Positions 12,001 through 21,723 of a stretch of 64,000 bases of DNA are shown here, in pieces. Position 1 is the first letter of the stretch. Every line of letters starts with the position of its first letter. Source of the DNA: Fallopia convolvulus (taxonomy: Eukaryota > Streptophyta > Magnoliopsida > Caryophyllales > Polygonaceae); assembly GCA_964016875.1 (NCBI GenBank), contig OZ024719.1:68705224-68769223 (forward strand), read 5' to 3'. The notes below the pieces were generated by a model. It had not been told where the DNA came from. It did no database searches and saw nothing but the letters and a program-made list of their open reading frames with translations. A program made the position numbers and the translations under genes.

Positions 12001-13433
12001 GTGGAATAAGTAAAAGAAAAATATGTGTATTTCTTTTATTGAAATTTAATAAATTTAATAATCCTATGTGGCATATGTAAGCTTATGTGTGTGACTTATG
12101 TGGCACTAACATGGCAAAATCTGTGTACAAGTCAGCGCGAGTGACTTGCACGCAAGTGAAGCTCAATCGATTTGTGTTTAAAAGACAAAAACATGTATAG
12201 TACAAGGACCTATTTGAAACCTCAAAATTATAGGGATGTGGATGCCAAAATCGTTAAAGTTCAGGGACCTATTTATGTATTCGGTCGTATAAAATAGGCG
12301 AAATACTTAAACAAATCCATGAACTTTGACGATTTTGACAATCATATCCCTATACTTTGGGGGTTTCAAATAAGTCCTTGTACTATACACATTTTTGTCA
12401 TTTAAACACAAATCACGTGAGATCCACTTGCATGCAATATACTCGCGCTTATGTGGAAATAAAATGTGTTATTTAAATGCCATGTAGATGCCAACTAGGC
12501 AATTTCATTCAATTTTAATTAAAAAATATATTTCTTTCTTAAATATCAGTTTTTTATCTTCTTCCTCTTTTCCCTTTTAAATAAATCTTTTTTTATTAGA
12601 TATTCTCCTTCTTCTCTTCTATGCATCGTCAAATTTGGACGAAACGAGACTCAATTCTTACCGTCGGCATATCTTCTCCAGCTCCCCAAATTCTTTGTAC
12701 AAATTGCCCCCCAAATTCAACCTACTCCTCTCATCTCCAAAACCAACCAATCCAAAGAGAATCTTAGGAAGGAAACCAGAGAGAATCAATACGGAATGGA
12801 AGGACGGCTCAAATCTCCCAACCTACTCCTCTCGTTCTCCTTCTCCTCTTCTCTGCCTCGTCAATCAGAACGGAACGACGGCTCAAATTCTTCACCGCCG
12901 TCATATCTTCTCTGCCTCGTCAATCAGAATGGAACGAAGGACTGGAGGTCGATTTGATCTTGTCGTTCTCAATTGAAGAAGAAAGGAGGGGCGGTGGCTG
13001 GAGGTCGAGATAGGAGGAAGGGCGCAGATCTAGTCGGGGGCCTCGGGGCTGAAGGTCGGGATAGGAGGACAGCTTGAAGTTCTTATCCTCTCTAGGCAAA
13101 TTCGGGAGTTCTCAAATCTAAATCTGAGCAAAAAAGAAACAAGAAAGAAGATAGAAGGAAAAAAACAAAAAAAGAAAAAGATCCACTAATTTCTATTTTT
13201 TTCTTCTACAATAGCTTTTAATTTTTTTAGTGATAGACTATTAAAAGGAAAAAAAAATCAGCAATAACAGAAGTGATAGAATATTTTTACGCGCACATAG
13301 AGACTGAATTACACACGTTTTGCCACGTCAGCTCGTTACTCTTGCAAAACTCATCTCCAAACCTGCTCTTCACCATCTCCAAACACACACCATCTCCAAA
13401 CAAATTTGAGCCCTTTTTTTGAGCTGAGCAACT

Positions 13434-13933
13434 ATGGCATCTTCCAATATCAGAATCCACTCCAATGTCAGAAGTTCGAGCACGTTATCGCCCACTAATG
13501 GAGGTCGTGACCTAGGGATTTCGGTCTGTAATTGTGGAGCTCCGACTTCAATCAAGCATTCTTGGACTCATGGACTGTATCTAATCCGGGAAGGATTTTT
13601 TTGGGTGTCCACACTATGGAGTAAGTTCAATTTCATGATTTGGGCACGATTTGGCGAATTCTTAGATTTTTGGTTTTTAGGGTTTATGACTTGGCGAATT
13701 TGGTGCTTAGTTTTTGTGTTTTTTGGCAGACTATTGGTGCTTGCGAATTCTTTATGTGGGTTGATGAGCCATTTCCAGATCATGCAAAGAATGTCATTTT
13801 AGGGTTGCTAAGAAGAGTGAAGGAGACGGAACAAGAGAGGGAGAAGGCGAAGCGTAGAGCCAACATTTTTTTGGTTGTATTAGTAGTGAGTATAGGGCTT
13901 CATCTTATGAGATTTTTAATGACGGCTATGTAA
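13434..13933 (+). pseudogene. GRF-type zinc finger protein with C-terminal membrane helix, broken
   Basis: GRF zinc fingers are short CHCC-type nucleic-acid binding domains. Plants have many small GRF proteins with a coiled coil and a terminal membrane segment, some carried by transposons. Exon 1 (13434-13620) encodes an N-terminal Ser-rich stretch, CNCGAPTSIKHSWT, then SNPGR and GCPHYG. These three pieces lie in three different frames, so at least two indels have broken it. A GT donor follows at 13621 and an intron ends with GGCAG at 13729. Exon 2 (13730-13933) is clean: GACEFFMWVDEP, which completes the finger, a charged helix (KETEQEREKAKRR) and a hydrophobic segment (IFLVVLVVSIGLHLM). Confidence 0.75.
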
Positions 13934-14086
13934 TGTACTAGGTGTACCGAGATGAATTCCAATTAATGGAAACATGGTTTAATTGTAAGGTTTGCTGAAT
14001 TTTGCATCAATGGAAGCAACATATGGTTTTTTAGTTGGTGCTGAATTTGTAGTCATGTACAACAGATTAATATAGTACTTGGTGCA

Positions 14087-14795
14087 TCAATGTGTAGTTT
14101 CCTTGTACACCTTTTTCCTTGCTCTAAGGTCTCTTGCTCTTTGCCTAACCTCACTCAATTCATCATCCACCTCACTGTTATCACTAATCTCCAAGCTGAC
14201 ACTCTTACTTTCAGATGATTCGCCACTTTCACCACTATAGTTGTCATCATCACTCTCATGTTCAACTTCTTCATCCCCAACTTCATCACCAACTTCTTCA
14301 CCCCCAACTTCCTCAACTTCCTCAACAACATTTCCATCAACCCCTAAATTAGCAACTTGTTCTTCATCAACACCTACATCATCTACATTAGGGAGTTGTA
14401 AATCTTCTTCCACAACCACTGGGTCATTTGAATTTATCCCCTTAGGTAATTGATCAACCATCACAAAGTTTGGATCTTCTGCCATTACAGCCTCCATAAT
14501 CTCATGTTTGATGTATAAATGAACTGTCTCACCATCACCTAGTCTATTAGCAAGCTCCACCAGTGTTCGATCTTCCATTTTTGTAAATGAATCATTCAAC
14601 CCTTTATAGAATATCCCTTTGAATTGATTGATAACCCAAGATCTTGACATACCAACATAACTCAAAGTAACTAAAGTGATTTGTGTCGACTCTATTGCTA
14701 TATGCTTTTGGAAATTGAGTTAGATATGCAGGCATTGAAGAATCGACAAACGTACCACCATGATGCCATACTATATTCACGAATTTCGACCCCAT
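14087..14795 (-). pseudogene. MURA-like transposase, N-terminal part only (PB1-like and acidic region)
   Basis: Plant MULE transposases of the MURA type often begin with a PB1-like domain followed by an acidic linker. Here MGSKFVNIVWHHGGTF, then FSYFELCWYVKILGY fit that start. After a frameshift near 14625-14645 come KGLNDSF, then TVHLYIKHEIMEAV, a very acidic region (EEVEEVGGEEVGDEVGDEEV) and a basic end (RQRARDLRARKK). The protein stops at 14087. The zinc-binding, DDE and SWIM parts of a complete MURA are missing. Assignment is by domain order and motifs, by eye. Confidence 0.65.
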
Positions 14796-15426
14796 TCCTA
14801 GACAAACATAAGCCATCAACATAACAAGGCCATAATTTTTGCTCGAATAGAACAAAACAAAAAGAAAATCTTCAATTAAACTGATGGAGAAGATGAGATT
14901 TTGATGAGACTAACCTCTTCGAGCTCGTCCAACTCGTCTTCAAGTGATTTCGATCTTCAAGGTTGATGAGAAGATGAGATCGATGATGGAGAAGATTGGA
15001 ATTTCGCGTGTCGTCTTCAATCTTCAACCCCCCGATCTTCAACCCCCTCAAACTTGGGGTTTGGGCTTTAGGGTTTATTCGATCGAGTTCATGATTTCTC
15101 CCTCCAATGCCCTCTCCCTCCCTTTTATGATTCAATGGTATATAGTTTCAAACTATATAATATACATCTATTTTTTCCGGTGAGGTATAATATACATCTA
15201 TTCATCCCTATAGGGATCTAGTCATAAAAAAATGGCACATGTGGCTTACATGTCATCAAAAAAAAATCTTGTGTGGCGATATGTCATCGCGCGTCTAGAT
15301 CAAGTTGTTAAAAAAGTGCTCAATGGAACAAAAGTGTAAAATTGGGGGTTAATAAGTAGGTTTTTTAGTTGGAGGGTCTGATCGAACAAAATTTGTAAGT
15401 TCAAGGGTCTATCTATGTATTCGGCC

Positions 15427-15868
15427 GAACAAACAGTATTAATATCTGACCACACTTGTAATACATGTGAACGTATTATAAAATATCTAAACCGTCAAGG
15501 TGATAATATGTGAACATGTCTTATAAGTTATAATAATGTGAACATATGCATAAGTATGTGAATGTAACGTAAAAAATCAAATGTCGTGATTTTAGCAAAA
15601 ACAAGTGAAAATAAGAAAATAAATAAAAATTTGTTGTTGTATTTTTTGAAAAAATTACCATTTTGTTCTTATCTCTTTTAGTCTTAGCTATCCATTTTTC
15701 AAATCTAAAGGTCCTTATTTATTTCTAGTTTTCATGATAAGGCTTATTTTCACGTGAATAAGTAGAACTTATAAGTTATGCTCCTTAGGAAATGTTTGTT
15801 ACGTTTTTTTGGCAGTCAGTATTATTAATTTATTTGATTTATCAAATACTCCATATGTTTAATACTTC
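15427..15868. other. Flank of the MULE block with inverted partner of 4800-4905
   Basis: TATGTGAAC words recur at 15460-15590, as on the left flank. The stretch 15710-15755 is the inverted match to 4815-4850. No coding sequence was recognised. Confidence 0.5.
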
Positions 15869-15978
15869 AAAATCTCTTTACCTTTTGATAAAAAAAATAA
15901 AAATCTCTTTACCTTTTGATAAAAAAAATAAAAATCTCTTTACCTTTTGAAAAAAAAAATAAAAATCTCTTTACCTTA
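15869..15978. repeat. 31-bp tandem repeat, about four copies
   Basis: Four successive copies of AAAATCTCTTTACCTTTTGA followed by an A-rich tail make a small minisatellite. The third copy has A in place of T near its end and the last is partial. Confidence 0.9.
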
Positions 15979-17744
15979 TAAAAAATTGTCAAAATATACA
16001 AATACGTACAGCTGAAGAGTAAGAAAAAAACGGCCCACCGATCCACCACTTTGACCAAATTGCATATTGAAACCGCATTCGTGCCATATTGAGAAAGTCA
16101 TCTTCTCCTCTTTCTTCTATCTTGCAAATTATTTACTATGCATTCACACTTAGCTTCCAAATGACACTTCCAATCAAATAAAATGTTCATGATCGATCAC
16201 ATATTGTACTCAAATGCTTTTCTAATCAACAATGTACTTTTTTTTTCAATCATTTAAAGGATTTTGCGATCTCAACTTAGCTAGTTATAACTTCATGTCT
16301 TCATTAGACCTCATTTATATTTTAATCTTGTTAGATCGAGCAAGCTACTTAGAAATGGAACCATACGTATGTTGTAGTTGAGAAAATAGAACTAAATTAA
16401 TATAGACTTGTCAATAATTGAAAGACAAAAAAGAAAGATTTGAACGATTATATTTATAATACGTTTGTTGCAATCTACAAAAAAAAAATAGTTATTTTTT
16501 ATTAGTAAAATGGAACCATAATGCTTGTTTTGCTAAAGCCATAATTGTTTCTTGAAATCCCGTCTTGTTTATTTTTCTTAGTTGAAGTCTTCTATATTTT
16601 TCCCATGACACTCCACACTTTCTATTCTTTATGTGTTTCTTTAGTTCCGAATCTAACACCAATTAATTTTTTTGATTGTTATATTTTTTTTTATTTGGTG
16701 TATTTATTTTCTATGTCATTTTGTTCGGCTGCCAACTTTTTTAAATATTAATTTGTACCCTTTTTATTATTTTTATAAGAAAAAGAGATTTAATTTACAC
16801 AAGAATAAAAACACTAATATGAAAAAAAAATCCAAATTTGGTGTCCCATTTTTTACTATGAGTTTCTAAATTTGTGGTTTGTAGTTGGATAATACTTTTT
16901 ATTTAAAAAACTCTATTAATATTTTAATATACATAAACAATTTCAAGCTAGCTAATAGATCAGAAGAGTTCAATTATATATAGTTTTGTGTTTTGATGTT
17001 CGATTAGCCAACCATATTCTACCAAATCCGCACAATTCTTACGATGTCATCACCTGATCTAAATACCTCATCTAGCTGGTTAGAATTGCGGGCTTTTGGC
17101 TTAATCTCAAACTCTAAAATGGTTTTACTTTTAAAGGATTCGATTAATTAATGTATATTATATGTTGCAATGATCCACATAAGCCTGTAATTTAACATTA
17201 AAATACTTGAATCATAATGAGATAAACTAAATATCAACTAAAGTAATATTAAATGTCACTAACAAGACACCGTACTCATGTCAATGTTCAACCACTGGGA
17301 AGATTAAAAACTACTTTCGTAATTAAGATAATGTTAATTATAAATATAACCTTTGATAATTGATTTGTTGTGGTTGAAAAAGAAACAAGAACCCCACCAT
17401 CATTTTCACCTCTAGATGCTTCGTATTTTCCAGCATCATCCCTATGGGAGGTAGCTTATAAGGTAGAAATTAGTATGGTATTTTATGCATAATTGTATAG
17501 TAATTCCATACCGTTATCGGGAATTTGAAAAAAAAAGCTTTTGTATAAGTGTTTTGATCTTCTCTTATTGATAATTTATTTTATGATCATAAAATCACAT
17601 GCACTGAATTTATATACTAGACCCATAACCCCAACATTATACTAACTCATCAGACTTTAACAAATACAAATAGCTGTGGTAGCATAAAAATCGAGAAAGG
17701 CTAGACTTTTTTTTAGCTTCTCTTGGGCGGTTGGATCTCTTTTT
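15979..17744. other. AT-rich intergenic DNA
   Basis: No gene, RNA or mobile element was recognised. Short ORFs at 16545-16869 are rich in Phe, Leu and Tyr, as expected from T-rich DNA, and have no homology that I recognise. Confidence 0.5.
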
Positions 17745-17853
17745 TTCTTTTTTTTTTTTTGAAAGGTAAGTCACTCTACATGTAAAAAAGATAGAAAAAG
17801 CGACACATCTCTAGTTCAGCTGCAATTATACCAAAGAAGTACTTAATAGAGTT

Positions 17854-18060
17854 TTAGAGTGGGTCAAGATTGGTAGAATACACTACAACTTGGAGGAGTG
17901 GGCGGTAGCTGTTAGCAACATGATGTAGGTGTCTTGGACTCTTGTTTCTTAGTTCCCACCGAAGATCCTGGATTTGCTGGTACTCAGGGAACAGTGCGTT
18001 GCTGAAGCCGTGGAATTCCTCTTCGTGGATGTAGTTGAAGACGACTCTTCTGTAGATCAA
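17854..18060 (-). other. Unrecognised coding-like remnant, 68 residues
   Basis: An open frame on the minus strand has protein-like composition (QDLRWELRNKSPRHLHHVAN) and differs in GC content from its surroundings. It lies next to the LTR-like block and could be the start of a retroelement gene or a host exon fragment. I do not recognise the family. Confidence 0.3.
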
Positions 18061-18720
18061 TCATATGTAATACTTGATATAGGTTTGAATCACGTAGAAA
18101 CGCTTTCCGAAATCAATATTTCGCCCCCTACATAGCCTTGGGGAATCCACGAAATTTGAAGTGAGATAAGACAAACCAACCAATCTCTAACAAGGCTATG
18201 AAAGAGATCGAACCTTAGAGTTCATGTAAATGTATATTTAGACTCTATTTGAAGTTCAATCATGGAGAGAGACGTTCTCCTCTGATTATGTGAACCACGT
18301 GAACAAATGTTCCAACCCGACACCAAACTCCCAATAGCCTTATATATAGGCAAAAGGGGAAACTGCTTCAGGGAACGGTTACCGGCGGTTACCAGAAATT
18401 ACCGGCGGTTACCAAGTGTCACGAAGGGTTATCCTCAATAACCCACGTCACCCATCAGTTATTAACTCATTAAGGAAGTTACAATACAGTTACACAACGT
18501 TTAAATCGACCGTTATCAACAATTAACAACGTGCCGAAATTTTAGGCATGCGTCAGATAACTACTGTTCCCAACCACTGTTCCCTCCAAGGGAACAGACA
18601 TTGTTTCCTCCAGTAGGTAACAAACATTGTTCCTTTTTAAGTCACAACTTCTCCTTAATATTTCCCTCTAGACCTCAACCATGCTTACACGAGCGCGCAC
18701 TCCGCACACCCAAACCCGTG
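18061..18720 (-). mobile_element. LTR-like block, probably a solo or partial LTR
   Basis: The block has promoter-like features on the minus strand (GCCTATATATAAGGC around 18333-18350), repeated GTTACCGGCGGTTACC words at 18377-18415 and repeated GGGAACA/TGTTCC words at 18560-18640. No coding sequence fits. I infer an LTR from composition and TATA placement; no terminal TG/CA pair or target duplication could be fixed. Confidence 0.35.
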
Positions 18721-18825
18721 ACATAGCAAATTAAGATCTCATAGTGTCGTATGAATCCCAATCACACTAAAAGACACTGTTCCCATATAGGGAACAATCA
18801 CTTGATGACACTCAAATCACCAAAC

Positions 18826-19047
18826 ATGAAAAGGAAGAAGAGCTTCATTTTTAACCTTTGGATTGCTTGGTTTTGTGCAGTAACCCACTATGTATGGAGT
18901 GTGAGAAATAGAAAAAAAATTAGAAATGAAAGATGTTCCATAGATGAGTGCACTAGCATTGTAATCAATCATGTAAGAAATACCACTAAGGCTAGATGGA
19001 GGAAGCGAGATAGAGAAACGAGAAATGGTTTACTAGGATTGGCCTAG
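18826..19047 (+). pseudogene. C-terminal end of a LINE ORF2
   Basis: The translation contains WIAWFCAVTHYVWSVRNRKK and TSIVINHVRNTTKARW, the pattern (aromatic-rich helix, then W.eRN.R.F) at the end of plant LINE ORF2 proteins lacking a terminal RNase H. It stops at 19047 and is followed by a short 3' UTR and poly(A). The upstream RT domain is missing. Confidence 0.65.
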
Positions 19048-19254
19048 AAACCTCATTGTAACTCTAACTTCCCTAGAGCTTTTGTATTTTACCCTTACTA
19101 TGAATGAATCACCCCTTCATTCAAAAAAAAGGATAGAAAAAGCGACCTAGAAAGCCAGGGTATTACAAAGATCTCGATCATGATCCCTATTCTCTCACAC
19201 TATTTCTTGGTCTCTCTATTGTTTTTACTCCATCTTGCTCTTACATAATTTATT

Positions 19255-19712
19255 CCAGGAGGCCACTCATCCTAGTACTACTCTCGCTTATGCACGCTTA
19301 ACTTCATATTTCTTTGTCCTCACTCAAACCCTAAAAAGAAAGAACTCTTGTTGGAATGGAGAGCACTTCAATCTATTATAAACTATCGGGATGTTAAAAT
19401 ATCTCTCACTTAAACATTTGATGTCCTCGTCAAGGCCCAAGGATTGGCCTCTAGGTCGAGAGATTACCCTCAGGCCAAGCAAACTTGTACCCTAGATTCG
19501 GCTTTGATACCATTTGAAAGTCTCGGTGCCTTAGAAGCGTTATCCCATGCTAACCCGAAGATTTTACAAGAGGTCACCCATCTTTGTACTATTCTCGCCC
19601 ATGCACGCTTAGCTTTAGAGTTCTTTGTCCTCACTCAAACCTTGAAAAGAAGAGCTCTTGTTGACATGGGAGACACCTCAATCAATCTTTTATAAACTAT
19701 TGAGGTGTTACA
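19255..19712 (-). mobile_element. Cassandra-type TRIM with 5S-rRNA-like LTRs
   Basis: Cassandra elements are short non-coding LTR retrotransposons whose LTRs carry a 5S rRNA-like promoter. On the minus strand the 5' LTR runs from 19712 (TGTAACACCTCAATAG) to about 19515. It is followed by a primer-binding site TGGTATCAAAGCC (19500-19512), one base off the plant initiator-Met PBS. A second, diverged LTR starts near 19398 and is cut off near 19255. Both contain the 5S internal control region, for example AAGCGTGCATGGGCGAG (19594-19611) and GAGAGTAGTACTAGGATGAG in the 3' copy. The 3' LTR is closer to true 5S rRNA than the 5' LTR. It codes for nothing. Confidence 0.85.
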
Positions 19713-19724
19713 ACTCCACATAAT

Positions 19725-20640
19725 GGGGGCTCATTTACCTTCATTACAATCACTCCAAAAGAAATTCCTCCGAATTGGATAATGCAATAGATGATTTCTC
19801 TAACAAGCTCTAAGAGAGGAAGTGTGCAACCCATGTGTTGAATTTGGGCTTATTGTTTTTAACAAGGGGCATGTAGTCCACTGTCGTGGCATTGGTGCTA
19901 GAAAACGGCACACCAAGATAGGTAACTGGGAGCTCACCCAACCTCATGTTCAATAGTTGGACAAAGTAGGAAGACAAGTGGAAATTGACTCCAACACGAA
20001 AATTGGGGTTTATAGTGATTAATAGAAATATCTAACATATTGTAACAATCAACAAGCACCTCCCTCACGACCTCAATTAATCTAGTATAACTCCATGAGA
20101 AAACACAAATAAATCATCGACAAAGTATGTTTGTTAGGGCAACTCTAGAACGATTTTTTGATGAAACTTGAAACTCTTGTTCTTATCATTTGCTTCAACA
20201 TTCTGCTGAGATGTTCCATTACGAACACTAATAGATAGGGTGCAAAGGGGTCCCCTTGCCTGAGCCCTCTTTTGCCATTGAAATGGCCATGGTGTTCGCC
20301 ATCGATTTTGATAGTGAATGAGTTATTGGTGACACTTTCCATGATCCAATTGACCATAACCTGATGCAAGTCGAACCTAGTTAAGACATTTTACAAGAAG
20401 CTCTAGCTAACATTAATTATCATAGGCTTTCCTAATATTGATTTTTAAATTTCCACCCTCTTCTCATTCCGGACGCTTCGCCAAAAACTTTAAATTTGAA
20501 CAAATGTGACTCTGTAATGTAGATTGTCAACAAGTCGTTTAACAATCTTGGAATAACACTCTGTGCCGAAGCACTCTCTACTTGGTCTACGAATGTTTTT
20601 AAGGGCCGCAAAAGAAGATTCAAAACCCTATTGGGAAGAT
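19725..20640 (-). pseudogene. Decayed LINE reverse transcriptase
   Basis: The 20145-20369 frame reads GKRGLRQGDPFAPYLLVFVM, the conserved RT block before the catalytic aspartates. The next block, FVDDLFVFSHG, is found in another frame just downstream (about 20100-20130), and LGELPVTYLGVP further on (about 19915-19950). Stops and frameshifts are frequent, so this is an old remnant, more decayed than the LINE at 5-11 kb. Confidence 0.75.
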
Positions 20641-20767
20641 TTTATCACTTATATAGTTTAGTTCCAAATTTTGATGACGAACTGAAACAGAAAACAAACT
20701 AATCCACTTTGATATTGCAATTCATGAACCACAATTTTTTTTATTAAGTTACACACTCAATTACAAT

Positions 20768-21623
20768 TGTAAACGATTCTAACCCTAGCAACACTCAAGG
20801 ACGAGAACAAACAAGCAAGAATAGTGAAAGAACTGTAAAGAACACCAGATCTGTTTACGCGGTTCGAGCAAAGCTCTACGTCCACGGAGTCTCAGTGAGG
20901 AGGCTCGTCTCAATCCACTATCAAATGTCAAGTTCAAGAGAGGTTACAATCTCACACACATCAAGGCAAAGAACGAAGTTCAGAAACTAAGAAACAACAA
21001 AGAGATCTAGAGAAGAAGAAAGATCTAGGGTTTCGGCCTCCTGGAAGGCTACACAAGCTTCAAGATGAAGCTTTGGAAGAACGCCACTGTAGATCTCAAC
21101 GAGCTTGAATCGAAGCCTTCAACTTCGATCTGGATCTCCATTGCCTGGCTCACCGGAGAATCGCATTCTCCGTCTTCGCTCTCTCTCTCTTTCTCTTTCC
21201 CTCTCTCTTTCTCTTGGAACTCTCTCGAAGCGCCGCTGGAGACTAGGGTTCTGAATGAGCTCGCAAGCGAGCTTACAAGCCTTTATATAGAAGCTCACGA
21301 TCGGAACGCAGCGTTTCACTTAACGCGGAGGAGAGAGCTCGAGCTGGTTTTGGGCCGCATACTATTGGGCCGTTCTATATTCGGGAAATGATCTTGGTCC
21401 AAGTACAAAGCCCATTAGCAAGCCTCGATCGGCTTAAGTCTCCAGACCGGTAAACCGGGGTGACTTAGTTCGATCTGGTTCACCAAGAAAACAGCCTTGA
21501 ACCTTAAATCTGAAACCCAGTTCCTGAACCTAAAATTTCTCTACCATTTAACTATGTGTGTATGCTATACCAATCTCTATGTCACTTATACTTACATATG
21601 TGACTTACATACATTTCCTAACA
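20768..21623 (-). repeat. Copia 3' LTR
   Basis: This is the left copy of the LTR pair, 856 bases long. It contains a CT-rich tract (21175-21220) and TATATAG-type sequence near 21285. The open frame across it (108 residues) is also present in the right LTR and is an LTR artefact, not a gene. Confidence 0.9.
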
Positions 21624-21723
21624 TATGCCCTCTTAAGTCACGTATGGAAGTAAAGAAGAACTATCAATTTGAATAGTGTGGATTAAAACGAGTTTCCCTT
21701 CTTCATTGACTCAATGCCATATC

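Larger units (their letters stand above)
5107..12286. mobile_element. Non-autonomous MULE with long TIRs, split by a LINE
   Basis: Terminal inverted repeats of about 115 bases are visible. The left one begins GGCCGAATACATAAATAGG and runs to about 5225; the right one is its inverse, about 12170-12286. Both contain GTTCAGGGACC (or complement), AAATAGGTCC-type and TTTAAACACAAA blocks. The 10-base sequence GTATAAAATA flanks it exactly at 5097-5106 and 12287-12296, the length expected for a Mutator-like target duplication. Without the LINE at 5375-11377 the element is about 1.2 kb and has no transposase. Its interior (11460-12000) has repeats of GGAACGACGGACTCGAAGG type. Confidence 0.75.
12297..15426. 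mobile_element. Second MULE, with convergent GRF and MURA-like gene remnants
   Basis: The left end begins GGCGAAATACTTAAACAAA and resembles the adjacent MULE terminus for about 150 bases. The right end, read inverted, begins GGCCGAATACATAGATAGA. Only the outer 30-35 bases of the two ends match well. No target duplication was found. Inside are a GRF zinc-finger gene on the plus strand (13434-13933) and the N-terminal part of a MURA-like protein on the minus strand (14087-14795), pointing at each other. The catalytic core of the transposase is absent, so this is a deletion derivative. Confidence 0.6.
17806..19130 (+). mobile_element. 5'-truncated plus-strand LINE insertion
   Basis: The 15-base sequence GATAGAAAAAGCGAC is present at about 17790-17804 and again just after the A-tract, at about 19131-19145, as expected of a LINE target duplication. 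The 3' end has the usual ATGAATGAATCACCCCTTCA leader into poly(A) at 19120-19128. Only the last part of ORF2 is recognisable (18826-19047). The 5' portion contains an LTR-like block (18060-18720), probably a separate insertion. Confidence 0.5.
17745..20640 (-). mobile_element. Old minus-strand LINE remnant with later insertions
   Basis: The run of T at 17749-17760 and its context read on the minus strand as a LINE 3' end with poly(A). A decayed reverse transcriptase lies on the same strand at 19725-20640. Between them sit two later insertions: a plus-strand LINE (17806-19130), flanked by a direct repeat, and a Cassandra TRIM (19255-19712). Joining the two ends into one element is an inference from orientation and from the direct repeat. 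Confidence 0.5.

Noticed and set aside
14241..14453. Ser/Thr/Pro-rich ORF on the plus strand
   Set aside because: It is the antisense reading of the acidic region of the MURA-like remnant.
21065..21391. 108-residue ORF, repeated at 26800-27126 and in part at 40046
   Set aside because: All three copies lie in LTRs of the same Copia family; the frame is maintained by LTR similarity and has no protein motif.
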